This document shows, piece after piece, positions 31,229-42,794 of a DNA stretch of 64,000 nucleotides (positions are counted from its first letter, which is position 1; each line of letters opens with the position of its first letter). Where the stretch lies: positions 70,085,754-70,149,753 of the forward strand of contig OY978525.1 in the NCBI GenBank assembly GCA_963854835.1, in the 5' to 3' direction. Position numbers and translations under genes: made by a program. This stretch comes from Megamerina dolium (Eukaryota; Arthropoda; Insecta; Diptera; Megamerinidae). Under the pieces are notes generated by a model. The model saw only the letters and a list, made by a program, of their open reading frames with translations, made no database searches and had not been told where the DNA came from.

Positions 31229-33925
31229 CCCAATGAAAAAAAAAAGATATGCCTCGGATAAGGACTACCGCTTTTGTTGATGACCCCCGTAAACGAAAAA
31301 AGGACCATTATTTACGGATATGCACCTGGAATGTCCGGTCCCTTTATAGGAGGGGTGCTTACGACTGCTGCCCCCGCCACGATATCAAAATCGTGCTTGG
31401 CGACTTTAATGCCAGGGTGGGCAAGGAAGGTACCTTTGGTCCAACTGTCGGAAAATTCAGCCTCCACCAGAACACCTCCGATAACGGAATGAGTTTGATC
31501 GACTTCGCCGCAGCACGAAACATGGTAATTGGTGGTACCAGATTCCAGCATCTCGACATCCACAAAGCGACATGGCTGTCTCCAGATCAACGAACCAGAA
31601 ACCAAATTGATCATGTGGTAATTGACGGAAGGTATGCTTCCAGTGTGTTGGACGTGAAAACGATCCGTGGTGACAACATCGACTCCGATCACTACCTTGT
31701 TGCAGCTAAGGTGCGCACACGCCTATGTGTCGCAAATAACAAGAGAAGTCCTACACAGAGAAAGCTCGACGTCAGTAAGCTGCGATCACCAGAGACAGCA
31801 GATGCATTTTCCACTCGACTATCGGATCTGCTTATGCAGAACACTCCCCCACTTGATGATACATGCGCACGGTGGACACATATATCCCACTCCATGACTA
31901 CTGCTGCCGAGGAGGTAATCGGTTACTACCGGCCTCTGAGGAATGAGTGGTATGATCAGGAGTATCGCGACGCTACCGCAGAGAAAGACGCCGCCTACAG
32001 AAAAACCCTGCGTGCAGGCGCAACGAGTGCTGTTAAGGATCGGTACGGAGAGAAAAGGAGTGCAGAGAGACGTCTTTTCAGGCGCAAGAAGAGGGAGTTG
32101 GAAAGACGCAAGTGTGAGGAGATAGAGATGTGTACCGACAAGAATGAGGCTCGAAAATTCTTCGAAAATATCAAGCGCCTAAGTTGAGGTTTAAATCCCG
32201 GAGCCTCTTCTTGTCGTGATGGAAATGGGAATCTGGTTACAGATGTCCAGAGTGTACTGAGCCTATGGAGGGAACACTTCTCCGCATTACTGAATGGTGA
32301 TGTTACGAACGATTCCGCCAGTGGAGGAGATTGCCCGATAACCCCAATTACAGATGATGGTGTTGATGTTCCACCAACCGACTATGACGAGGTTGAAACG
32401 GCCATTTTAAGGCTGAAGAACAACAAAGGTGCAGGTGCTGATGGCCTGCCTGCCGAGTTGTTTAAGACCGGAGGCCATGAGCTGCTCACCCGCATGCACC
32501 AGCTCATAAGCAGAATATGGTCGGATGAAAGCATGCCTGATGATTGGAGGCTCAGTGTTCTCTGTCCTGTACATAAAAAAGGAGACCCCACAATTTGGGC
32601 CAACTACCGTGGAATGAGTCTCCTGAGCATCGCATACAAGGTTCTATCGAGCGTACTGTGTGAAGGGTTGAAGCCTATGCTCAGCAACCTGATTGGACCT
32701 TATCAGTGTGGCTTCAGACCTGGTAAATCCACCATCGACCAGATTTTCACACTGCGCCAAATCCTGGAGAAGACCCAAGAAAAACAGATCGACACACACC
32801 ACCTATTTGTTGATTATAAAGCCGCTTTCGACAGTCCGGTAAGGGATTACCTCTACGCAACAATGTCTGAGTTCGGTATTCCTGCAAAGCTCATTCGACT
32901 TTGTAGAATGACACTGCATAACTCCCGTTGTGCAGTGAAAATTGGGAAGGACCTCTCCGCACCGTTTAATACCGAACGGGGTTTCAAACAAAGTGATTCG
33001 TTATCGTGCGACTTCTTCAATCTTATTATGGAGAAAATAATACGAGCTGCTGATCTACGACATAATGGCACTATATTCAACAAAAGTGTCATGCTGTTAG
33101 CGTATGCCGACGATATTGACATAATCGGCATGAACACGCGAGCAGTCAGTGCAGCATTCTCAGAGTTGGAATGAGAGTCGCGTCGGATGGGTCTCACGGT
33201 GAACGAGGGCAAGACGAAGTATCTAGTGTCAACAAACAAAGAGTCCCGGCGTCTTGGACAGCACGTCACTGTTGACAACTACGCTTTTGAAGTAGTAAGG
33301 GACTTTGTCTATCTTGGAACCAGCATTAACAGCAGTAATGACGTCAGCTTGGAGATCATGCGTAGGATAACTCTTGCTAACAGGTGTTACTTTGGGCTGA
33401 GTAAGCAATTGAGAAGTCGAGCCCTCTCTCGAAGAATGAAAACTACACTCTACAAGTCTCTCATCATGTCTGTCCTAACATATGGCGCTGAAGGGTGGAT
33501 AATTTCCACCTCGGATGAGCGAATGCTTGGAGTTTTCGAGAGAAAAGTCCTACGGAAGATCTTTGGACCTATGTGCGTTGGTGGCGAATACCGAATAAGG
33601 TACAACCATGAGCTGTACGAGCTGTATGCCGATATTGACATAAAGCGCATCAAAATCCAGCGGCTGCGCTGGCTAGGTCATGTCGAGCGAATGGAAGAAC
33701 ACGCTCCAGCTAAGAAGGTGTTATATTCGGAGACCGCTGGAGGACGACGCAGAAGAGGAAGACCTAACCTCCGGTGGAAAGACCAAGTACTGGAGAACCT
33801 GACGGCGCTTGGAATTTCTAACTGGCGCCAGCTAGCGAAGAACAGAGATGGCTGGCGAATCATGTTATTTTCGGCCTAAATCGATATTCGGTTGTTATGG
33901 CCACATAAGTAAGTAAGTAAGTTAT
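31229..33925 (+). mobile_element. RTE-like non-LTR retrotransposon, copy 2, nearly full-length coding part
   Basis: Begins just upstream of the ORF (compare 46167 and 53134 inverted), ends with (TAAG)n at about 33907-33922. Contains endonuclease (with an internal deletion), RT and C-terminal domain in one frame. A possible TTTACTTTA duplication flanks it. One of eight RTE pieces in the window. Confidence 0.9.
31249..33879 (+). pseudogene. RTE-like endonuclease-reverse transcriptase, one deletion and two stops
   Basis: Single frame throughout. Endonuclease: ICTWNVRSLY, then a jump from RRGAYD to CCPRHDIKIVLGDFNARVG. About 100 codons present in the copies at 46167 and 53134 are deleted, including the catalytic QEMRW block. 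DSDHYLVAAKVR follows. TGA stops occur at 32185-32187 and 33172-33174. RT: LRLKNNKGAGADGLPAELFK, GFRPGKSTIDQIF, LFVDYKAAFDSP and LLAYADDIDIIG near 33100. C-terminus RLRWLGHVERMEEHAPAKK. The role would be nicking the target and copying element RNA there; this copy is inactive. Confidence 0.92.
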
Positions 33926-34284
33926 TTTACTTTAATTTTTATTTTATTTCGACGAAAGCCATTTGGCTTATCAATATTTATATTAGCTTCATCAAGTTAT
34001 GTCATTCATTCATCTTATTTTAGATGTTAGGCTTCGACAAAGCACACTATTTAAAAAAATTGCAGTAAGCTAACGTAGTACTCATTGCAAAAGGCTATTT
34101 GACTAATTGTAAATAAACATTGTAAACATTGTAAGTAACAATAGTTGCTATCTATTAATAATCAATAAATTGCGAAAGTCATATATTTAGAAATATATTT
34201 CCCATATGTTTATTCTTTAATAGTTTTGAACCCTTTTACAATAATTTTATAAGCTTTTTCCATGTCTGTGGCTTGCGAATGATG
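33926..34284. other. Unassigned AT-rich stretch
   Basis: Nothing recognised. Confidence 0.45.
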
Positions 34285-35180
34285 CGCTGATGTCCACCGC
34301 ATCCTTAGGCACACTTTCTAATTGTTGGCATTTCTCCTTTTATCTAAAATAAAAGAAAATAGCATTTTAAATAAATTGCTATGAAATATAATCAAAACAA
34401 AAATTTGAATCTTACCGCTCTGTAAATATCAAATGAAAATTATGGGGCAAAACAATAGAGGTGGTCTGTTTAGTCTTATGTTGGTGGTTTGAATAGATGA
34501 TTTCAGTTTTTGATTGCTCCAATGAGCAATTGTTGTTGTTAGAAATACAAAATAAGAAATGATCTCCAAAATGAACACTTACTTCACAGTCAGTTCTAGT
34601 TGTTGTTCGCTATAGCAATCACGCCGTTGTTACTAGCAAAACCTCGATACTACCCAACAATTTAAATGGCTACAATCTTCAGCAACCAAAAAAATTGGAT
34701 CGGATAATAAGCGTTTATTTCGACTTTTCTATTGTAATCAACAACAAATTGTTCCTTCCAGCAATAAGAAAATGGTCTTACACCACAGCATTATTGATTT
34801 TTTATTATAATTTTTTTATTTTATATTATTATTGCTTTTTTCGTATGCTTTCTATTTTTTTCACTTGTTTTTGTATTTTTTTACACATCTGTGCACGATC
34901 CACTTCAGTGGAAAATACAAATAGATGTGTTTTAGTTATTGTCGGTTGTCGTTTAATTAGCACCACCAGAAACGGGTGCTTCTTGTGTTAAATAAAGAGG
35001 TCAAAATTTTTGACGAGAATAAATTATGGTACGTCTATTGTTAAAGGCGCCGTGCATATGTATTGAGCAATTGCATTGGTATGTGTTGTGAATATTTTAA
35101 AAGAGATTCAGTTCTAGGTTTTCTAAGGCGGTAAAAAAGAATACTAAGAAGGAGACTCTCCTACTTAGAGAATTTCCAAC
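34285..35180 (-). repeat. Interspersed family R, copy 3 (minus strand)
   Basis: The inverse of 14645-15552 at high identity, including the CGACAACCGACAATAAC block, the GTAAGACCATT block, the exon-like GCGGTAAGATTC and the ATTTTAG-acceptor-like region followed by GGAGAAATGCCAAC. The ends agree with copy at 14645-15552 to within a few bases, which supports these as true family limits for this half. Confidence 0.8.
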
Positions 35181-36248
35181 TGCTCCAGTTGGAAGCGTCC
35201 ACTCAAGCGTTTAACGAGCACGAAAAAACATCTTTTTTTTTAAATTTTCTGTATTTTCTTTAATTTGAATCTGTTAAATAAGACATTTGTTATCAAAAAA
35301 CTCTTCATTCTTCCACTTTGGATTTAATGTAACTATTGAGGCACTTAATGCAACCATAATTCAAAAAATATTAAATATTACATTAATGGATGTTCAAATA
35401 GTTATTGAATGTATAATAAAAGTGCTATACACTTATTTCATTTAAATAAAATACATAATAAATACCAAATAGTAAATTTGCATTTGAACTAGTAGAAGTG
35501 TATTCGTTGTGAAACGTATTGATTGGGCCAGCTTACACCGTTTTTCCGTCGCTGTCAGTTATATGCTTTAACGCAAAGGAGCAAAGTATTCTATGGGCTT
35601 CGGCTATAACACCGTCAGTGCAAAGTAAATCAAATAGTCTTACGTAGCAGTCTAATATGAAAAGTCATGCACGTCCTTATTTTCGATAGCACATGTTTTA
35701 AACTTGTCTGTTCAATATTTGTTCATTATTTCTTTAATTATTTATTGAAAATATTTCACAGATGCAAATACATATTCAAAAATTTTATTAATTTATTTTT
35801 TACTTTATTTATATTTTTTGACAGATTGACATAGAGTTAACAAATAACCTCTACAAAATTGCTGGGTTAAGTATTAGGCCAGAAAGATCCATTGTGATAC
35901 CACCGAGCTTCTCTTCCAATAAGTTTGAACAGCAGGAGAAGGGACGTACATACTTGTATTAGCCGGTTCACAACGGCAGAACCTTTGTGATACCTCAGGG
36001 TTAAAAAGATAACTCGGCATTCTCCAAGTGGGCCTTAGCAATACGACGATTGCTATATAAATTAACTGGTTTCACTCAAATATTCTTTTATTGCCTTGTG
36101 CCACATAACGTGGACAAACCCCTATTATTGAACCTGAAAGAAAGGCCAATATGAATTTGTATATAATAGCTTTTTGAAACGGTACTCACTTATTTTACTA
36201 GTGCTTTATTTTGTAATAAGTGAAGTGATTGAATGAAGTGAAATGATT
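35181..36248. other. Unassigned region with a diverged SINE scrap
   Basis: Mostly AT-rich and unrecognised. At about 35905-35985 a stretch (TAGCCGGTTCACAACGGCAG and nearby) resembles the minus-strand SINE body at about 75 percent by eye. Confidence 0.45.
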
Positions 36249-36545
36249 GGGTGCTGTAGCTCAGTGGCTAGTGCATTGGCCTTCTGATCTGTAGGTCCTG
36301 TGTTCAATCCGCGGATCAAGCATAAATTTAATCTTGAAAAAAATTTTCTTTCGAACGGTGTCCACCAGTCGGCAAACAATTGGCAATTCTTCTAGCAGTA
36401 ACAATACATATGTCATGGAAAAGCTTCTAAAAGAACTCTGTGACAAAGCTCAGAAGTGTTCTGCCTTTCAGAATCAAAATAAGCAGGCCCCTCTCTAATA
36501 CTGTCCAAAGTTTAACACGCACAACAGTACTGAAAGAGGAGCTCG
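36249..36545 (+). mobile_element. tRNA-derived SINE, diverged copy
   Basis: A-box-like TAGCTCAGTGGCTAG (36257-36271) and B-box-like TGTTCAATCC (36301-36310) at tRNA-like spacing, then the family body (CTTTCGAACGGTG, GCTTCTAAAAGAACTCTGTG). The 3' end after GAGGAGCTCGGC is lost. It is not a tRNA gene: the acceptor and anticodon stems do not fold properly. Confidence 0.8.
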
Positions 36546-37304
36546 GCAAAAGGATAAAGGGTTATTATAGCTCACTGTATGATTATGAAATAATTCAACA
36601 ACCATACACAGTAAAAAGAAACAGAACCAAAAAGAAGAAAAACAAAGTAAGCAATAATCATGAATATATAATATTTGACGAATGCACAATATTTACAACA
36701 ACAGGTGTTAAATAAAAATAATAATGATGACCTACTAAGAATCGGTTGTAATTATGACCTACTGAAGAAATTGCAATGAACCGACCTACTGAAAAAATTT
36801 CGATTTCTTCAGAAATTCTTTTATTCAAAATTGTATATCCTATTGAAAGCGGAAGTTATATTGTAAAGGATTTAGCGTCCTGTAAATATATGTATACATA
36901 TTGAAAGAAATAAAGAAAAACACATGTTAAATAAAAACCACATGGTAAAATAAAAACGAATCAACTAAGACTGTTTATAAATCAAACCATAATTGTGTCG
37001 TGTGAAAGATGATTTGCAGGAAACAGGAGCAGAGTAAAAAAGGTAGGTCCTAGAAAATAAGTTATCTAAGGAAAGGTCACAGTGTCAGAAGAATAGGCAC
37101 AACATATTTGATGCGGACGTGTTTTTGTTTGCTCCGTGTATATTTAGTTATTTTTCTTAGGATCAACAAATATTTTACTGTTGACACTGATCATAAATAT
37201 TGCGAAATTGACGCTTGAGGTGATTTTTTGTAAACAATCCTACACTTTGGTGTTCTAGTATTGTTAAAGAAGAAAAAAAAGTATAGGAGAGTCAATAAAC
37301 AACG
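36546..37304. other. Unassigned AT-rich stretch
   Basis: No gene seen. A short direct repetition of GACCTACTGA(A)(A)AA occurs at about 36760-36800. The right part may be leader of the Jockey-like element that follows. Confidence 0.4.
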
Positions 37305-38077
37305 ATGAGCGTTTCACAAGTTCTTCTGTTGCTGCTTCAGACCCTAAAGCAAAAATTGATAAGTATCCTTCTCTCTCTTCAACTAATGTGAGTATAGCAC
37401 ATAACAATATTTATAATTCTCCCGCATTAGTAACAAATACGAACACAAGTTCTGAATGTCCATCTCTTATAGTAAATGATATTCTCGACGCCCTACGCCA
37501 AGAAAGTTTTAAAGTACGATCGGAAACAAAAACAAAGCTCCACTGTCCCTCTAAAGAGTTAAGCTAGATCCAAAATTGTGGCTTTGAAGAAAGGGGAAGC
37601 TCATTCTATTTAAAGTCTACGCTATTTGTTATACCGGAAAATCACTGTAGAAGAGCCCCGTAAGCGGCTGCGTCCAGCTCAATGCGCTAATTGCCAGGAA
37701 TTTAACACACCAAGAAATACTTTACACTTCACAGTGTATGTGTTATTTCTGGTGACCTACATAAGTCTCAATTTTGCACCAAGCCAAAGGAAGAGTTCAG
37801 AGTAAAAAAATGCAGGAACTGCAGTGAAAATCACACAGCCAATTATTGCCGCTGTTCTGAATACGTCACTATTAAACAAAAACTTATGACTCAGTTGAAA
37901 CCAGCTAAAAGTGTTCTTCCCGTACCTGCTACACGTGATGCTCCTTCTAGCGAACTTCAATTTCAAACAGTCTCACACGCAAATATTCTCAAAAGAACTT
38001 CTACGATAATACCTTCTAGTGAAGAGAATAGTTCGGTTAAGAAAATAATGCAAATGTTTATAGCAAATATGAAATAA
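37305..38077 (+). pseudogene. Jockey-like ORF1 (gag-like, zinc knuckles), decayed
   Basis: From ATG 37305, with many frame changes. Near 37655-37860 translation shows RLRPAQCANCQEFNTPRNT, KKCRNCSENHTANYC and related Cys/His groups, the tandem knuckles of Jockey ORF1. The last open piece (37886-38077) ends MQMFIANMK, like the methionine-rich ends of such proteins. The protein would package element RNA. Confidence 0.75.
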
Positions 38078-38147
38078 TTAATGTGCTCAATGCAGAACAT
38101 GATACGAAACCAGGATCTGCTTTTGAAATCCCACCTAACAAAGCCAT

Positions 38148-38800
38148 GAGTGTTTTAAAAATGTGCTACTGGAATGCAAATAGCGTAAGTCAACATAAAA
38201 ATGAGCTTAAACTGTTCTTAAAGAACACTCCAAAGATCTGATGTTGATACCGGAAAGTCACCTCAATAATAAAAATTGTTTTCAAATGGAAGGATACAAA
38301 TTGGTACTAAATTTATAGCTGCTGGAGATTTTAATGCAAAGCAAAGCACACTGGGGGTCATGTTTATCAACTTCTAAAGGAAGAAACCTGTTGTCAGTGG
38401 TAAATGCGCTTGGAGTTGACGTTTTATCCAATAGTAACTCCATATATTGGCCATCAGATAAACGAAAGACTCAAGACCTTACTGATTTTGCAATCACTAA
38501 AGAGTTGGAGAATGTATACTCCCGCGTGCATTCCTCTCTGGAGCTATCTTTCGATCATTCTCATACGGTAATAACCCTTGTCTCAGAAAAGTCTCAGCAG
38601 AAAAACCGAAGATGCTATCTTGACTATAAGCAAACACACTGGCTCAAGTATAAAATATATACCAGATCAAATCTCAATATTAATATTTCACTAAAATCAG
38701 AACAGGAAATAAGCTCAGCTATTTCTGAACTAACGGAGTTGATTTCCCAAGAAGTGAAAATACCCACACCCTACCATTAAGCTATCAACCAGCCAAAACG
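38148..38800 (+). pseudogene. Jockey-like ORF2, endonuclease fragment
   Basis: Starts MSVLKMCYWNANSVSQHKNEL, parallel to the start of the intact ORF2 at 60055. After frame breaks, the open piece 38334-38780 has AHWGSCLSTSKGRNLL, YWPSDKRKTQDLTDFAI and FDHSHTVI, i.e. the second half of the AP-type endonuclease. No RT follows. Confidence 0.8.
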
Positions 38801-38830
38801 TACAAGAAATTCTAGATCTACTCTCTATAA

Positions 38831-40111
38831 AAAAGATCTATAAGGCATGAACGGCAAAAGTATAGATCCTCATCTCTGAAAAAGATGCTGAGCAATTGTA
38901 CCAAAACCTTCATCGCCCTTCAAAAGATAAAGAAATCTCTGAATTTCATGAATCATTAGATTAGTGATAGTCGCCAATAAGAGTGGACGTGTTTTGTATC
39001 TCTCCGTTGATAGAGTTGAATAAGTGATTGATTTCGTTTTAAAAAACCAAATATATTGCGAAAAGACGCTAAATAAACTCAAGCAGTTATTTCTGTGGTT
39101 TTTTATGCTTATACAGATAAGTAGAAAGAACAATAAAATCAAAGAAAAAAAAATAATAATAATAACATAGTGATCAGCTGGGAGCTAGCGGGAATGCCGG
39201 TAGGCTTGCTGCGGTTTGATGGCAAAATTGACTGTGGATTGCGTAGCTGGTAGAGTTGATGACAGCAAATGTCTCCTTACAGACACCTTTTACACTTATC
39301 TTTACTCTGGCAATTAGAGTAGTGCATTAAATTAAATGGTTTTTTTGGGTTTTAGTTAGTTTTTTGTATTTATAGTTTATTATTTTACTTTCACTACGTA
39401 TTTGTACAAAATTCACTTAAAACAAAACTTTATGATCTTGTTGAATGCGGGAGGGGAAAATTATATGCGCGCACTTAGCTAAATAGATTCTTAACACAAA
39501 TTTATAATAAAATTTATAATAAACAAAATCAACCACACAAACAAGAAGAGGATAAAACACATGGAGAGTGGGATAGAGAAAGTAGAGAATATGAAAAAAT
39601 AAACATGTGTGGTTTGAGAGCGAGAGAGTGGAGAAACGGGAAAAAGAAATATACGGAGAGAGAGAGAGAGAGTGAGAAAGGAAAATAAAACAGTAATGGG
39701 ATATGATAGGAATGGGAAGAGTTAGCAGCACTCATTCCCTCATTTTAGGGGAGAAAGTACCCAAGTAGGCGCAAATTCAATCTGACGTAGACATTCCGCC
39801 CCCCTTGCAGGAATACTGCAAAAGAGACGGAACCCCCAGGTCAGACGAAGAAATTACAAAGAGAGAAAGAGAAAAAATCGGTATTAGATTAATTCAAAAT
39901 ATACTTATAGTTAGGGAAATTGATTGAAATCTTAAAATTACAATTTAGAGAAATTTATAACTAGGGAATTTAATTCAGGTTTTTTTTTTAAATAGAATTC
40001 ATAAAAATCTTAAAATTAGAGAAAATTGAATTAAGGGTACTGGGTAGGAAATTCAAGAATTGGAGATAAATAATATTGGAAATATAGAATATATAAAAAA
40101 AAGAGAGATAA
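38831..40111. other. Unassigned region with GA-rich simple sequence
   Basis: No supported gene. A purine-rich GAGAGA tract occupies about 39590-39690. T/A runs elsewhere. Confidence 0.45.
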
Positions 40112-40360
40112 TTTTTTTTTTTTTTTTCAAGCTTTTTTATTGGATCTTTCTAAAATTACTTAGAAACTAACAATAAGTATCAAATCTTACAAACTAAATA
40201 AAAATAAATAAAATTATGTGATATTCCCAACGTTCCATCACAATTTTTTGAGTCACAAGGTATAGCAATTTCACAGCATGTTCAGTGTGTCTTTTCTTTT
40301 TAATCGACGATGCCCCGTGCTCAGCAACAATTGCCTAGCAAGGGGATTCGGATGACTGTG
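40112..40360 (-). mobile_element. Jockey 3' end, severely 5'-truncated, minus strand
   Basis: Poly-T (40112-40127), then the complement of the Jockey 3' UTR and the last codons (CCTTGCTAGGCAATTGTTGCTGAGCACGG..). It matches the 3' 230 bases of the copies ending at 48634 and 62866. Classic incomplete target-primed insertion. Confidence 0.9.
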
Positions 40361-41039
40361 TATAGTTAAAATACCAAACATAAAAGAAAAACAAAATTTG
40401 TTATAGGTTTATTAGACAATTGTGTTTGGGTGCAAATGAAAAAACAAATTTTTTATTTTATTTCACCCATTACCCGATGATTCGCTTAATTTTTAAACAT
40501 CTTCAGGGGTGTCTAATTTATTTAAATAAAACAAGAACAAAAACACTCTTCTAAGTTTTGTACAAAACACTTACAAATTCTGAACAAAACACACAAATAA
40601 ACAAACTGTGGCAACTGTTCTTTTCATAAATTCAGAAGAAACTCCACTTTTTCCATATGTCAGTGCATTTTTTTTTTCTTTCTGGAAACCATAATAAATT
40701 TAATTTAATAAAACCTTATTATAAAAATTTTACATTTATTTTACAAACCTCCATACTCTACATGAGTTCATTTAATTTATATTTGATTCTTTCTCCCTTC
40801 TTCACAATAGAGTTGCGTAGAGGAAAATCTGACAAAGTTATCGGGATTGTTATAAAATCCTAGACTATGGTGGTAGTAATTGTATGGAGGATCTGCTTGT
40901 TTGAAACTAGATTTGAGTGACAATTATAAAAATGAAGATAATCTCGAATGTGTAAATATATTATTAGAATACATAGAACAGAATTTCCAATGGTTTTGCG
41001 CAATCCGTATGCAATGAGCCCTTATCCATCAACGCTTAT
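40361..41039. other. Unassigned AT-rich stretch
   Basis: Nothing recognised. Confidence 0.45.
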
Positions 41040-41300
41040 TTTGTACTAACTACATGCAACTACAATTTATTTAATCAATACTTCATTTACAATCTTTACA
41101 ATTCACTTTTTTTTGTACTTCAAATTTAACTTGCTACTTTTTCGATTATCGATTAATATTTGCGTTTTGATTTCCGAAATTGAATTGATTGATTCGTCAA
41201 CAAATTCGGTCTATTTATACCTGTGGCAACGCATTTGCTGATTGTCCGATTTTTAAAAGTGATAAGTTCTTGACAAGGTGTCAGGGAGGGCTATAATTTC
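41040..41300 (-). repeat. Possible diverged Gypsy LTR remnant
   Basis: GGTCTATTTATACCTGTGGCAAC and CAACTACAATTTATTTAAT resemble, in the same order and spacing, the TATA and 3' parts of the minus-strand LTRs in this window, but at low similarity. No partner LTR or TSD. Confidence 0.4.
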
Positions 41301-41814
41301 TTAATAATATACTTGGATATTGAACTAACTCCTAAAAATTTAATTCAATTCCGCTGGTGCCACCCCCGTAATCAAATATTTGTCCGTCATAGAATTAAAG
41401 CACTTTAAAAAAATAAAACTTTTCAATTTAAAGTGTGAAGCTAACTCTAAAACTAAAGGAGTAATAACGAAATTAAATTTTCAATAATGGTAAATTTTTG
41501 TACGTAATTGTAAAATTTTTGAAAGCAGTTTCTAAATTAAATTAATTAATTTAAATTAAATAAACCCCTTGGATTCGACAATTATCAAATGACTCTCAAG
41601 GTATCATTTGTCGTACAACAGAAAACAATGCTGTTATAATCTCGAAGTTATTTTAGTGTATATGATAACGGAATAAAATTAGGATTAACGAGTACAAGGC
41701 ATTACTAGAATTTCATATGCGTAAACATGGTGGACTGGTGGTGTTTTTGCACTATACGTAACGTGTTTAACTGCCTCAACCGGGTGTGGCACCTTCATTT
41801 TGTAATGAATTACG
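41301..41814. other. Unassigned AT-rich stretch
   Basis: Nothing recognised. Confidence 0.45.
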
Positions 41815-42730
41815 AATTACGGATATGCAATTGAAATGTCCGGTCCAGGGAAGGTGCCTCTGCTGGTAGTTGTCCTGAGTATATGGATTTGTTGTCAGTA
41901 ACCGATTAAGGCAAACTTTTTTAATATAAGCCTAATATGTGATGCCGTGCCGTGGCTCAGTGGTGTGTTGGCCTTCTGATCTGTAGGTCGTGGTACAATC
42001 CTCGACTCATGCATAACAAATTTAATATCGAAAAGATTTTTCTTTCGAACGGTACCACCTGTTGGCAAGCAATTGGCATTTCTTCCGACAGTAACAACTT
42101 GCCATGAAAAAGCTTCTAAAAGAACTCTGTGACAAAGCTCAGAAAAAGTGATGTCACAAGGGTTCTGCCGTTCGGAACCGGCTAAAATAAAAAGGTCCCT
42201 TCTAATACTGTCCAAAATTTAACACGCACAACAGTAATTGAAGAGAAGCTCGGCCAACAGCCCTTCGGGGCTTTAAGTGCCACATATTTTTTTTTTCTAA
42301 TATGTGATGTGAAATTGGTCCTTGGTGCCAACATCGACTCGGATCATTACCTTGTTGCAGCTAAGGTGCGAACACGTTTATGTGTAGTAAAGAACAAATG
42401 AAGTCTAACACCGAGAAAGCTTGACGTCAATAAGCAGCGATAACCAGAGACAGCAAATACTTTTACCACGCGACCGTCGGATACATGCGCATAATAGACA
42501 CAAATATCCCACTCCATGACTACTTCTGCCGAGGGGTAATCCGTTTCTACCGTCCTCAGACGAATGAGTGATACGATCGGGTATGTTGCCACACTACCAT
42601 ACAGAAAGACGCCGCCTACAATCCTGCATGGGGGTACTACGCGAGCTATTAAGGACCGATACAGAGAGATGAGCAGTGCGGAAGACGTTTTTCCAGGCAC
42701 AAGAAGAGAAAGCAGAAAAGACGTAAGTTT
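41815..42730 (+). mobile_element. RTE-like endonuclease fragment, decayed, split by a SINE
   Basis: 41815-41880 matches the start of the RTE endonuclease (ACGGATATGCA..TGGAATGTCCGGTCC region). 42310-42730 matches the later part (GGTGCCAACATCGACTCGG.TCA, GTTGCAGCTAAGGTGCG). Several indels and a TGA interrupt it. The SINE at 41945-42296 lies between, with a perfect target duplication. Confidence 0.8.
41945..42296 (+). mobile_element. tRNA-derived SINE, full-length, with 13-bp TSD
   Basis: Flanked by CTAATATGTGATG on both sides (41932-41944, 42297-42309). A-box-like TGGCTCAGTGG (41953-41963) and B-box-like GGTACAATCC (41992-42001) form an internal polymerase III promoter. The 352-bp body ends GGGGCTTTAAGTGCCACATA plus a T run. 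SINEs are copied by a partner LINE's RT; the partner is not evident here. The head looks tRNA-like, but I could not assign the parent tRNA. Confidence 0.88.
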
Positions 42731-42794
42731 AAGCAGAACTTTTCACTTGAAATATGAAAACACCGTTATTTTGGTTTAAGTTTTGGTTTTTTAC

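Larger units (their letters stand above)
37305..38830 (+). mobile_element. Old Jockey-like non-LTR element with ORF1 and start of ORF2
   Basis: Contains a decayed gag-like ORF1 followed closely by the endonuclease part of ORF2. This is the normal Jockey order. It is diverged from the younger Jockey family at 60026-62866 but shares its endonuclease wording. Truncated before RT. Confidence 0.8.

Noticed and set aside
36249..36320. tRNA gene
   Set aside because: A and B boxes are present but the acceptor and anticodon stems do not pair, and the sequence continues into a body shared with three other copies, so it is a SINE head.
39590..39690. GA-rich tract as a regulatory GAGA-factor site
   Set aside because: Simple purine repeat without promoter context. 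No evidence beyond composition.
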